Below, piece by piece: positions 12,663 to 24,901 of a stretch of DNA of 64,000 nt. Position 1 is the first letter of the stretch. Every line of letters begins with the position of its first letter. The notes below the pieces were generated by a model that did no database searches, was not told the DNA's origin, and worked only from the letters and a program-made list of their open reading frames with translations. The DNA is from Tigriopus japonicus. Taxonomy: Eukaryota; Arthropoda; Copepoda; Harpacticoida; Harpacticidae. Position numbers and translations under genes: made by a program. Location of the stretch: NCBI GenBank assembly GCA_010645155.1, contig CM021317.1, positions 7,049,134 to 7,113,133 of the forward strand, read 5' to 3'.

Positions 12663-15600
12663 GAATATGTACCGTATGTAAAGGTCTGGTGTGTACGTAA
12701 TTTTGCTCACTTTGCACTTTGAAAGAGTCGAGTTAAGCTGCATGTAGTTCACCAAATTGAGACGGATTCAGACGGATTCTCATTGTCATGCCTCAGATTC
12801 CAGGTTACAGGTCATGCATATGAAACGCCCTTACTAAGCATCACCACTTTTATGGACTGGAGAACGATCAAGTGCGAAAAGAATGATATTAACATGGGAA
12901 TATGATTTTGCCCATCTGAGCAAGAAGACCGAATGCACAAGTTCAAATTGCAAAGGAAAAGTGCAACGCAAATGCAATTTATGATTTTAGTTATTCACGT
13001 TTTAATTGTGCTACAGCTGTTGCTTCAATTTTGAAGCATCGTCTTATTTTCAAACGATGAACATTTTTGACTTATCTAGAACCCTTTTTGAGGCAAAGCT
13101 TTTACAGTGAAGTATATCCACCTTAAGAGACCCTTATCATTTTTGTAGACATGTTCTTATAAATCGAAATTTAAAGTAACTTGTTTTCAAGACATATGCT
13201 TCCAATATTTTATCTTTTGATGAAATATAGCTTTATATTAAGCTTTGGTTCGGTCATTTTTGCAGAGAATCGATAGAATTTTCTCACGGGCGGTTTGGTA
13301 ACCTTACCGTACACCTCAGATGAAATCAACAAGAACTTATTGTTATGGTCTTCATGATTTTGACTAAACGATTTGCAACTTTTTCGGACAAGCAACATTC
13401 GAAAACATTTCTTCTGATCTTTTGGGTAACACAATATGAGCAGAAGAACATAACCTATTCAAATATCGGTTTCCTCTAGTTTACTCCAGATCTATACCTA
13501 GGCCTAAAATTATTCTCATCTCGTTTCAAAATTGCTCGCCTTATACCTCAACAGATTTTGCGAGTTACAACTTTGACGATATGGACAATTAAATGATTGG
13601 AAGCTCCGTAGTGTCAACTGGTTTTCTCCAAAGGCCCCTAAAACTATCTGTTCTAGGACATCTTGTTAGGTAAACCTCATATTAATTTCAAGCTGACGCA
13701 AAAAGACCTGGATGAGGTCATCCTAGAATTGTTTGTTCCGGCCTCGTTTTAGCATTTCAACGGGTGGATCAACTTGCAAACGAGGAGCGCGTCGAACATA
13801 CTGCAGAATGTATCTGGACAGTTCTGGAACACATGGCCACATCCAGACAAGGAACAAAACCTACTATTGATGAATGGCGTGATGTCACTCGCACACGGGG
13901 TTCATTGGCCTTTTGGGAGGGCACACACGATGAAAAAACATCCCGAAATGCAAGCTGTGATTTTCATAAATGCAAACGACGAATGTCAGCAAATCCGAAT
14001 TGGGACTGGATTGAACGGTGGGGGTGATCTAGATAGATTCGAGGGAAATGACATTTTCTAGCCCCGCTGGAACGAAAGAAGAGAAGAGTCTTGAGAGACA
14101 ATGTCTTCTAACAACGGTCCGGAAAAACGATTTGCTTCTTCTCTCGTTCGACATTGAGTTCGCGTCTTTTTCTTTTCTGCCTTATTCTCGTTTTGCAGAC
14201 GGCATGATTTCGCGCGGTCAAAGCCCTTCTTCATTTTCTTCCTTCTGTCTTTCTTTCTTTCACAGAGCACAGATTCGTCGAGGGAGAGCTTAGATACTAC
14301 GAGGGGAAGGTCGGCTAGTTTACTTAGCTCCTTGTTACCTTGGAGCTCATTTCCATTGGACCCCAGAAAATGTCAGCGTAAACCCTCTGACGCCAGCGCC
14401 TCTTGTTGTCAGACTCGTGTATGGTTGCCAGAAAGGGATTTTTTAATGCCACTTTTTGGCACTATTTTACTAGATATTAATATTTTGCCAGTGGCGTTGT
14501 TTCACTAAAATGTCTAAGGTTTTGGTTGGATTATGCAGGTGGGGTGACTAACTCCAGTTTACCATTACATTTTGCCAGACCGCCCACTGGATTGAAATTG
14601 TCCATGTGAGTGTGTGCAAGGCAAGCAAGGACGCACTAAAAAAGCAGCTGAAAATTTGTTAAGAATTCTGTCGAAATTCGAGAAGACAGCCAAACTGGCC
14701 GCCCCAACAAGCCCAAAATCAACGTGCTCCCCTTGGGATAATATCACTGAAGAATGTATGAGCTATTTCACCAAAATGTTGGGTAAAAATTTCCAATCTG
14801 GCAACTCTGCCTAAATAAGTCCACATGAACTGCTGGCGGCGGAGGGTTTGCATTGGCATTTTGTGAGGCTCAAAACATCAGGGGTTCCTTTTCCACATTC
14901 AAAATCTTGGGGTAAGAAAAAAAACTTCAGAGGGACAGTTTACAATTTTACACCTATTTGTTACCAATTCCCAATGCAAATCAGGCTCTGAAGACTTATT
15001 TTTTCTAGTAAACCATTTGTATTTTGACTTTGTCCAGAAAAATATTTGCTTTTTGTTATTGAGAAAATTCTAGACATTTCAAAGAATTCAAAGAAGTCAA
15101 AAACAAAGAATTTCAAAGAAGTCAGCTGACAGTTGTGTTCTACAACCTTCAGATGACACTACATTGTTAAATGTCTTGGGATTTCTGATCCATGACAAAA
15201 AAAAAACAGAAATATTGTTCCAGGCCTTAACTTTCTACTTTTTAGTTTCTTGTTGCAGAGTTTTTTTGGTGAAATTTTTGAAAGCATATTATGATGCTTT
15301 GGTGTTTGCTAACACCACTTCATTTCAAGTTCACTGCTGGTACGTCAGTTCTTTTTACAACCAACTAAATCTTTTGAAAATTATTCAAACACTCAAAAAG
15401 GAGCTCTTGCTTGTTGTAATGTTTTGAATGTTTGGCATTTAGGAAATGTGTGCAGATTAAGAATTTCATGTTCTTTTAGGGCTTACATCTCTGAACTCCT
15501 GGATGTTCTAAGACAACTGAACTTTTAAATGTTATTACAATCAAGAATCAAACCCTTGCTTGTACTTCTTCTCAATCAGTATTGTGCAGTCTAGAAACCT

Positions 15601-16084
15601 ATGTTTTGGTTAGAGGATCATTTTAACTACACCTCATCCACAGGCCTTAATAGATTGGTAAAAAAGAGCCATTAGAAACAAATTTGAAAACAATTCTGTT
15701 TACTCATTATCTAGTCATAGAAATATTTTATAGAAAAATAGCAAGGAGAAATCCACAATCACCCGGTGTTGAGAGTGTTTTTCAACCAATCTAGTGAATA
15801 TTTCATTTAGATTCCATCAGAGGCATAACCTTGGTGCAACTTATTTCATTTGAGATGCCATTAGTTTTTTAACATCCTCTTGAAACAAATTTACTTAATA
15901 TTATGCCAAAAAGGAGGAAAAGCTCATCGAAATTCCCATTTGCAATCGTTCTATAACTCCTGTTTGGGGTTCATTCATGTTGGAATACCCCTCGCATGAA
16001 CAAGGAACTGCATATCCTTCCTTGACACTCCCAAGTCTCGTTCGTTATTGCAAGTCAAGCTTAAGGCAAAACTTGGTCAAAACT
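12663..16084. other. Non-coding stretch
   Basis: No supportable gene. Two plus-strand frames overlap at 13,764-14,061 in GC-richer DNA, but neither has a recognisable domain. A T/C-rich tract runs from about 14,120 to 14,275. The rest is AT-rich. Confidence 0.5.
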
Positions 16085-16251
16085 TCAAAGCCAATCGAGG
16101 AGAGCTTGATTTTCCGGGTCTTTTGACATATGTGCCTTAAGGATGCAGCTACAGAAGAACAAGAATCGTTCTTGCATCTTGGGTGTTCTGGATATGTCGT
16201 TCAGATAGTTCATCTTCCTCAATTCATTTGCCTTGTCATTGTAACACAAAT
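16085..16251 (-). CDS. Candidate terminal exon, unknown protein
   Basis: On the minus strand a good 3' splice site (TTTCCCTTGCAG, AG at 16253-16252) opens a frame of about 55 codons that ends in TGA at 16087-16085. If the previous exon supplies one base of a split codon, the peptide begins DLCYNDKANELRKMNYLND and ends NQALLDWL. The composition is amphipathic, with Cys, Lys and Glu well spread, and looks more like coding sequence than its surroundings. I recognise no family and found no partner exon upstream on the minus strand, so this may be chance. Confidence 0.3.
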
Positions 16252-17407
16252 CTGCAAGGGAAACCAAATTCAGACATGGTAAACTCAAAACAATCTGCTC
16301 TTGTGAGACTGAGTGGGGAAAAATGCATTTTCTGCTCTAGAAAGTCGCTCCAATGGAAAGAAACATTAAACGAACTTAAAATGTGGCTCCTTTTATTTTA
16401 TTTTTATTTCCAACATTTTTGTTTCTTCTGGCAAATGCTGTCATTGCGTACTACAAACGCTTCGCTGTCAACTATTATTTGATGTTAAGTCAGTGATGAT
16501 TCTTAAAAACTTTGCGTTAAGATTACACTCATGAGTCATGAACCAAGCAAGCTGAATTATCTCCGCGGTAAAATTACGATTTCAAGTTCTATAAACAAAT
16601 CAATTGAATTCTTTTACGATTCCCTAAGTATGTATTTCAATTTTCAGCTCAATCGAATGTCAGGGTGAAAACCCTTTAATTAACTTACCAAAAGAGGGTT
16701 AGTTCATTTTTACTGTGCTACATTTTCAACTGATATTTGAGAGATTACGATTTTGACTGGGATGTTCGAGTGAGTTGAAACTTAAGAAAACCAGTTTTCA
16801 AAGGGTCCTTGTCTTAGATCATTTAAAAATCATCAGATAGCTTGCAAGCTTTAGTCAGGCTGATTTGGCAAGCAGGCCAGAATGGTTGAATTTATGAGGA
16901 AAATGGCGCCATCACAACTGTTGAGCGGACAGTTAGTGTGACCAAACAAACGAACCAAGATCAACTTTTTTAAACTCATTCTTGAAGCCACAAGTTATTT
17001 TTTGTCCATATATGTATTGGATTAACCCTACATAACGCAAGAGCTTACATTCGTGTTCTTCCTACCAATGGCTTATTTAATGTATTGGCAAAAAAGTTCC
17101 TAGTTGTACATAGTATTCAAATCTAAGGCATGGTCACCTATTGTCGTCTTTGGTTCTTTCAAGAAAGTGACCACTAGCAACAACAAAAAATGACCCAAAG
17201 ACATTACTCAATTCCAAATTTGATTCATCAATTGCATGGTTGACATTTGCCTGGTCAGACATTTCAAATGTTCCCGCACTTTTGTCTGCTCAACAGTTGG
17301 CGACCGGAGACACATTTTTAGGCTTACACTCCCTCTAGTATTAATGGAACTCAATGGTCCTTGTATGGAAAAAATCCTCAAATCACCATCGATAAAGCTT
17401 CCCATTG

Positions 17408-17413
17408 TTTATT
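17408..17413 (-). terminator. Poly-A signal AATAAA for the secreted-peptide gene
   Basis: AATAAA on the minus strand, 83 bases past the TAG stop of the 74-residue peptide gene, a normal distance for a short 3' UTR. Confidence 0.6.
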
Positions 17414-17495
17414 TCATGTTTAAGACAACAATTCTTTGCGACGTGACGATATATGAGTGGCATTCTAAGGGCCTCATTTCAAAGTAAAAACTGAT

Positions 17496-17782
17496 CTAAT
17501 TCAAAATTGGGTCACTGGTCACAATTTCGATCTTTCCTTCGTCGATATCGTCAATCCATTCCATTCCACTTCCACTTCCATCTTCAATGGCTCTTTCCTC
17601 GAAATTTCCCTCCTCAGCAAAACGCATCAGACTTTCCATTTCTACAAATGAAAAACATGTTAAAGTTTTATAGTCTCGAAAATTGAAGGCTAAAATGGCT
17701 TACGTTCGTGGTTGAGGTCAAAGCTGAAGGCCAAAGCGGCCAAGGCCACGACGATTAAAGCGATAAGCAAGTACTTTTGCAT
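17496..17782 (-). CDS. Small acidic secreted peptide (74 aa)
   Basis: Two coding exons on the minus strand, 17782-17704 and 17641-17496, are joined across a 62-bp GT-AG intron. Exon 1 ends one base into a codon and exon 2 completes it. The product starts MQKYLLIALIVVALAALA, a textbook signal peptide, with cleavage likely after ALA or AFS. The roughly 54-residue mature chain is strongly acidic and has no cysteine. It carries a Ser-Gly-Ser-Gly pair set among acidic residues (EDGSGSGMEWIDD), which resembles a glycosaminoglycan attachment site. A TATA box, an initiator and a poly-A signal lie at sensible distances. I recognise no family. The function could be a small proteoglycan core, a propeptide or a secreted effector. 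That the gene is real is fairly secure; its role is not. Confidence 0.78.
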
Positions 17783-17818
17783 GATGTTGGATTGATGCCG
17801 TTGATTTGGATCTGGATG

Positions 17819-17847
17819 CTGAGAGAGCTTCTTGACAGGCTTTTATA
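17819..17847 (-). promoter_or_regulatory. Core promoter: TATA box and initiator
   Basis: TATAAAAG on the minus strand occupies 17847-17840. A TCAG initiator-like word has its A at 17820, 27 bases downstream, about the spacing of a TATA/Inr core promoter. The start codon of the secreted-peptide gene follows 38 bases later. Confidence 0.6.
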
Positions 17848-18169
17848 TGATTAGATACCTTTACACATGAAAAGGTTCGCACATTTGAAAAGAAACAGCA
17901 TCCTTTTGTGAGTCTCAAAGCCACATTTTCTATTCCATAAAGGCCAAAAAATAGTGAGAGAGAGTGGGGTCTGTTTGTTCAATGACGAAGTTTGTTGACA
18001 GAGACGATAAACGGTTGTAGAATAACCAAAGATCTTTGTAATCAAGCAAATACAATTTCTTTTGAATTGGAAGTGAATGATATGAAACTTTGACCAAAGA
18101 ATGGAAATGTTAAGTGTAATATTAGTTGCTTCCATTTCTTTGAAAAATCGTCAAAACAGCACTCTAGAG

Positions 18170-18475
18170 TACTGATGTGTTTCGAGTTGGATTTTTGGCA
18201 GAGTTTTGCCATTTTGGTTTTTAGGGTCAAAAATCTGACCACAACTAAACTTTTCAACAGGCAATAGACCTTATCTACCATAAAAATGGCAGCACTACCA
18301 ACTCGAAATCCAGTTTTATAACTATCGATGGAACTCGAAATCGAACTGGTTCGAGTGTTGCCAATTTGGTCCCGGTTTGGGTCTTTTCAAAAAGTTCAAT
18401 ACAACCTGGCCTTTTTAACAGCGATAAACTTCCTGGTCAAAATTGGCAGCACTCTTGGTTCGAAACACATCACTA
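18170..18475. mobile_element. hAT-like MITE family A, copy 2
   Basis: A 306-bp element begins TACTGATGTGTTTCGAG and ends CGAAACACATCACTA, imperfect inverted ends. It is flanked on both sides by the identical 8-bp word CTCTAGAG (18162-18169 and 18476-18483), a perfect 8-bp target-site duplication. An 8-bp duplication with TA(G/C)TG-type ends fits the hAT superfamily. No transposase is present. Confidence 0.85.
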
Positions 18476-18483
18476 CTCTAGAG

Positions 18484-21400
18484 GTAAATTTTGGCAACCT
18501 GGTTGGACGTGAAATGTCGTTAAGAGCATATATATTTTAAGTATTACCTCTATTTTTGTGCAACTTAAATTCGCATCGAAAGCATATACATTTTTAAAGC
18601 GTGCTAAAAATGTACAAAGATACATTTAAAGCAAATGAAAAATCAGTTCGAATTTGAGCTGTGCTATGCTTAATCCGATTTAAGTGATCTGCTTGCTTTC
18701 CACTTTCATCCGATTTGAGATATAAAGCGATTAAGACTCTGAACAAGTGTTACGTTGCAAACAATCCAGCCCTCTTTTGAGATTTTTACAATAATATATA
18801 TTTTGCATTTTGGATGCTTTCTAAACGTAGTGATTCATACTGGCAAGTTCAGAGGACAAAGGAAATCTAGCAACTTTAGCCAGATTGCCAAACTTTTAAA
18901 CGCACATTTTATTACTATTTATCCATCCTTAAAGTGGCCATTTCTGTTTGTTTGCTGAAAATTAGGAAGGGGGGGGGGGGTTTTACAAGGCAAATGTGCT
19001 CGTTTTTGCATTACCAGGGAGGCATTTATATTGCAAATGGAGCATTATGTTTTCAATCCAGTTAACAAATAGTTCACTCAGAACAGTTCATTTCAACGAG
19101 TCGATTCATTTTGCCTTCTTCAAAGGCTTCAACTTTGTTTAATGACTTGAGCTTACATCATTTGTGCGCGGAAATCGAGAATTACATCGAGTCGTGTTTA
19201 AATTAATTCGGAAAAGTTCGGAAGACCTGTGTTTCTGATGAGCGTGCGAGGTAACTAAAACGAAGGTTTAGGCCTGGTAATTGCAACAATGCCTTTCTTA
19301 TCTGCACAACTTGAAGTTGAAGTAGCAATTCTTGACATTGTTTTTGCAAAAAAGTATGTTTTGTTGCTTTTACCTATAATTTCGCTACATAAGTGGAGGG
19401 GCTTCTTCCGAACTTTGAAATTAGGAATGCCCGACTTTGAATAACAACATGGCCAGAGGAGATCGGTTTCTGGGGCAACTAAACCAAAAAACAAATAATT
19501 TGTTTAATTGAAGGCTTCCAATTTCTCCATTTGTTTTCAAATTACTTTGCAATACTTATCAACATACATTAACCATGCCATTACCCATAAATGCAACATT
19601 TTTCGAAAATCTGACCCTTGAAAACTGAGATTTTTTTGGCAAACCTACACTGCTAACGGCAGCAGGTCCGTAAAATGATACGGTAATCAGTCCCAAATAA
19701 GAGAAGCTTTCAAACAAAGTGTAATCTGCAAGTCTTTATCACGAATGTAAAAAGTTGAATACTGATTCCAAACATTATAAATTGTACGGAAATCTCGATG
19801 GGATATCATTAGATTCGTTAAAGAAATCTTTATTGGAACGCACATGAATGACAAACGTTGCAGAAAAAGCAATCCTTTGCATAAATAGGTAAATAGCTAT
19901 GAATACTATTTATTCCTGATCAACTGACCATTTAAGGGCTATATTCAAAATCTGACAACAAGAATGCGTTGGTAGACCAAATGTCATATTGCTTTTGATA
20001 TCATTTTGTTTGTTTTACATGGAATCACATTCCTTGAAGAGGTAATAAAATTTCCACAACCTCGCCCGAAAGAAAAGAAACACATTACACGATTTCTATC
20101 AAGGAGAGCGTTGCAATTCAATGAATTGACCAATTAAGGCCTTTTAAAATGATGAACGTGTACCAAGAAAATCATACCAAGGCAATCAATTTTAAATATA
20201 TAAACATGTTTCTCGTGATCTATCATCAATGTAGGATTTTAAAGAAAACCAACATTCTGGTCTCCTAGATGGCTCTTACATGATTTAACATGCCCTCAGC
20301 ACATCCTACTTGGGTGCCCTCTCTTGTTTTCAAAATGAACAACTCGCCATCAGTGCAAGCAAGCCTTCTTAAGGAAGCTAAGTTGAGCCTCAATCAAAGA
20401 GAAAAGTGACATTCAGCGCCATCTTGAGTAGAAACGGTTATGGGTGCTTCTGTTAAATCTTTGGCCTTAATTTGTGGCCACTCTGCGTGACTTTTGTGAT
20501 TTTTTAAACTCAATGATATCGTAGCTGTGCTTTAAAAGACACAAAGGATGAAGAAAAATCAACTTTAAGATAGAAGCTGCAATTTTGGCAACAACTTTAA
20601 GTTGATGATAGCTCTGAAATCAAGAGGTTTTGCCTCCATCTAGTGGCAATTTTTGTAACCTTCGGTAAAACTTCTTCATTGGAATCATTTTCATCGCTCT
20701 TAAGCACCCATCCCTGTAGTCTTTTACTCTTCAAATCCAAGTCTACTTTTGCATCATCAATTCTGACTCAGATGACTTGACGCCAATCAAACGAACAGTC
20801 TTTAAAAACGTTTTAAACCCTGTCAAATTTTGCTTTGATGTTCAAGCATTGATTTCGTTGGTTAGTCACTCAAAGGGATTTCAAATTTTCAATTGCTTTA
20901 ATTTCAAAGGAGAGCCAGCTTCAAACAAGTGTTTGCTGTGGAATTTCCCGAGAAAAACAACACTTGTTCAATCTCGAATCTGAATCGAAACCTGAAAAAA
21001 GCCTGAACTTTGAATTGAATTTGAGATGATTTGGATCCAAGCGAGAAGTGAGTGGCCAAGCAAAAGCCATTAGAATGAGTGACAATTCGATCGAATTTAT
21101 GACTCGATTCGCTCACTTGATGTGCCGTAAAAGGTGGAACATGCACTCAAGAAGAAGCAGAAGCATCATGTTCCATGTGAATGGACATTAAAGTAATGAA
21201 CACTATCGAATGCAACATCGCGTTGAGATATCTCTCAATTCGAATCGGGTCAACTCATTTCCGAACACTTCAAATTGCATGCCCATTATTTCTTTCAGCC
21301 TCTCTAGGAGCTTTGTTCTGTCCCTCCAAAAGCTTTATTTCCTTTCAAAAATGTTTTTCGAGGCGTAAAAATGATAAAAATGCAAGTACTTTGCTGCAGT

Positions 21401-22108
21401 GGAAAGGTCAATGTTTCGTTTTGGCATAGACCCTCAGTTTGATGTGTACTTTTGAGCAATTTTGAAGGGAGAGAGTCGATAAAAAATGATGGAGACATTA
21501 AAGTGCATATTTTATACAAGAACAGAGGGCAAATGGGTTCTAAATGAACAGCAGTTTTGTGTTATTTGCATTCTCTTCTCAAAGAAGAAAATGTTTACTT
21601 ATTGGTAAAATTCAAGGATGCAATTCATCCCTTTTGCTTCCGTATTCTTAAGGTCTCATAGTTTCACTAATTAATAAATTGTTACAAACAGACGGAGTCT
21701 CATTTTCTACATTTGATTCAAGGTGGGGCGTTTGGCTTTAAAAGAAATTATAAAACAAAATTGCAATTTAGTTGCATGATCAAATTGAACAACCGTGGTT
21801 TTTAATGTTGTGCCTTCATCTCTAAAATTGTCTTTAAGATGGTGCAAGTTATTTGTGAAATTTGACAATTACTTTGTTCTTAGACCTTCTTCTTTAAGTT
21901 TTAAGTGGAAGGAAAATGACAATGTCGGTATAAAATACATCCGTGCTTTGTTAATGCTTCTCTATCAATTCATTGTTGAGAAATAGTGTGCGTGGTAGAG
22001 CCATCACAATTAGCAGAGTACACGTTTGAGATTGACGGGTTGAGACAAAACGCCTCGAGCTGTATTTGGAGAAGATTAAGGAAAGAACAAAAAAGACCCT
22101 CTGGATTG
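18484..22108. other. Non-coding stretch
   Basis: No supportable gene. A G homopolymer lies near 18,970. Near 19,970 there is a second copy of the TTGGTAGACCAAAT dispersed repeat, followed by a related CATTCCTTG segment as in the copy near 540. Confidence 0.55.
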
Positions 22109-22450
22109 CAGGGTGTCCAAAAATTGATGGGACGTCGGAAAAAATAGATTTTCAGTAGCTTAAAGACACGTTAGAGAAAAATATACCTTTGCAGATATTG
22201 TTATATTTCTGTTGCAAATAACTATTCTACGATCGTTCCTCTTGCTTTTATATTTTTTATCAAAAAAATTTAAATTATTTATCAAATTACATTAAAACAT
22301 CTACATCAATCACTATATTTATATTATGATAATATTAAAACACTATATCAAAACACTTAAGTGCTGCATATCTTTTTTTCAATATTAAAGCAGATTCCCT
22401 GTCAGAATGGCAAGGAAAACACAATGTACCATCAATTCCTGGACACCCTG
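22109..22450. mobile_element. Decayed mariner-like MITE
   Basis: The left end CAGGGTGTCCAAAAATTGAT is mirrored at the right end by ATCAATTCCTGGACACCCTG, giving about 25 bp of imperfect terminal inverted repeat that ends in CAGGGTGTCC, a common start for mariner-type ends. The flanks do not show a clean TA duplication, so the copy is old or its borders have decayed. The interior is very AT-rich and encodes nothing. Confidence 0.6.
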
Positions 22451-22882
22451 AAAATTGTTTGCGTGCACCCATCATTTCGGAGCCCCTCCGATTGTTATTG
22501 CCATGAAGTCCAAATTGACCTTCTTCAAAATTTGGCTAGAATTTTCTTGCTTTTATGAAAGCTAACCGTTTCTATTTACTGCACTGTAAAGTGAAATGCT
22601 TGATCTTTCATATATTGTTGATACATCTTGAAAACTGCAGATCTTATTTATTCCCATGAATTTACTTTAAGATATTTTAATGAGTAACACGTCGTCAGGC
22701 CTGACTTAATTGTTAATTGTTTAAAACCACTCAAAGACAACAAATAAAAATATAAAAATAAGAGTATTGACACGCCGACAATAAATATTCAAACTAAGTC
22801 CAAGACTTGACTCATCAGGACTGCTGTGGAAGATTTGAAGAAAAGGTCAAAACATTGGCTTGATGCATTCACGAGTTCGTAA

Positions 22883-23027
22883 TAGTGATGTGTTTTGAAG
22901 TGGGAGTGCTGCCATTTTCATGGCACGTAAGGTCTATTGCGTGTTGAATTTAGTTGTCGTCAGCTTTTTTACCCTAAAACCAAAGTGGCAGAACTCTGCC
23001 AAAAATCCAACTGGAAATACATCAGTA
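22883..23027. mobile_element. hAT-like MITE family A, copy 3 (short)
   Basis: A 145-bp element begins TAGTGATGTGTTTTGAAG and ends GGAAATACATCAGTA. It is flanked by the perfect 8-bp duplication GTTCGTAA at 22875-22882 and 23028-23035. The left part aligns with copy 2 and the middle is deleted. This is the clearest target-site duplication of the three family A copies. Confidence 0.85.
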
Positions 23028-23035
23028 GTTCGTAA

Positions 23036-24901
23036 TTTTGTTTCATGTTACAAAATCATGTTTTAGTCACAAACTCATTGTGAAGCCTGATTGCACCAAA
23101 AAATATTGACGTAAAAATAGGCCAATAGACAAAATGTGTTTTCATCCAAAGAGACAATCTTGTTGTTAGATAAAACCGCATTTTATTCAAAGTAACCGTA
23201 AAAAGATTTCAACAACTTGCTTTTTTTATCAGAAGGATTTTTTTTTAATCTGCTGCTGTTGGCAGTCCTGATGCATTCCCACAACATGAACAAATGCCCG
23301 AAAATTTACAAGAAAAATGAACCAATCACTATTTTTTTAAAGTAAATACGTTCTTACAACAAAATTCAGTGGGTACGTTTTCCCACTGAACTGCCGCAAA
23401 ACGGGAGTTACAAATTCAAAACCAGATTTCGGTCGAAGATTGAAAGGCAAGGGAATTGTGACTTTTTCATCACTGAACAATTTTTGCCCTAATACTGAAA
23501 TTTTACATCAAACTCATACTATGTATTTTGAAACACTGTACATAACCTTCCAGCTTTTGTTTTTTTACGTTGTTCTGTAAACTTTTTTATGGGATCGGTG
23601 ATCCCGAATTTCGAGGGCGATCTCGTCAATAAAGCACAACATTCAGGGCTATAGAAATAAAACGTTCAGAGATATAAAAGTAGGGATTCAATGATCAAAA
23701 ACCTTGATAAGCGAGTTCAACATACATGGATCAAACGTTCTTGGACACAAATAACCACATGTTTGAAAGAATATCAAGTAACTTAAAACTTGTACGCGAT
23801 AAATGTTCCTCTTATAGTGTTAGGTAAGGTCGCATCAATTAATAGGTCTTGCCGGTCTTGTCCCATTAGCCTTTTTTATCTTAGTTTTGGGTTCCTAAAC
23901 CTTTGGTGCTTTCCTTCTTGCGATAACAATGATACTGAAACCAAAATTCTCATTCATTTGACTCTACTATTTTTGGCCTTTTTCTTTTCGTTTCTGCAGT
24001 ATGAAGTAGTGTAAAGCAATTTATGAGAATCTGTACGTATCAACATCTTTTCTCCCAATTATCGGTTGAGCTAAATATGGCCTTCAATGGTCTTGATCCA
24101 TTTCTGGCTCATAGCTTCAGAAGAATTCCTTTTGAACAAAAAGGGGTCTCCCTCTGAATATAAAGGTTTTGTGCTCTCTCCTGAGAATAAGATCGTCAAG
24201 TTTACCAATATAAGGTCAAAACCTGTCCTAAAAATTGAAATGGAGACAAGTTAATGACTTTATTTCTTAATATTGATTTTCAGCAAGTAACAACAATATT
24301 TATTTGAGCAAAAAAAAAGAGTCCAATAAAGATCACAACTAGATTGCAAAAGGAACTCAAAAGGAAAAAATTGGGATAGATTTGTTTGAGTAGAATTAAT
24401 CAAACGTCTGTAGAATGTAATGATTGAGAATGCAACCAATATCCACTTGTAATGAATTCAGGTCTTTAAGTGAATAAAGCTTAGTGTGATTATTTTCCCC
24501 CAGGGCATTCACATTGGAGTCTACTTTACTCAAACCTTAAAAGTGCTCTCAACATCCAATTTTGCGTTTTCTTGTTTGGTTAGGTGGATGGCATTATCAA
24601 TATCGAAAGAAAAAAGTAAGCTGAATTCGACATAGTTGCTCAAGAGTCAATTGAAATAAAATTCGTTGATTGAAGCTTTATTTTGCCATTTTTTTCCTTG
24701 ATGGGCGAAGTCACCTTAGATTCTTTGACAGCAATATCTGACCAGCTAATAAACGAATAAAATATTTTGACATTTTATGTTATATAAACGAGCTGCCAAG
24801 CGCCCAACGCAACAAAGTTAATTTTCTTTTTTCTGGATTACGTTGAACAGACAGACGCAACGAGTCGAAAAAGAGTCACCAAACCTCGTCGTGAAGGCAA
24901 T
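23036..24901. other. Non-coding stretch
   Basis: AT-rich DNA with no supportable gene or repeat. It lies just beyond the last coding exon of the minus-strand GT49 gene, so its upper end probably contains that gene's 3' UTR. Confidence 0.5.

Noticed and set aside
13764..14061. Two overlapping frames, one containing MKKHPEMQAVIFINAND
   Set aside because: Looked enzyme-like at first, but I could not match any family and no splice sites support it.
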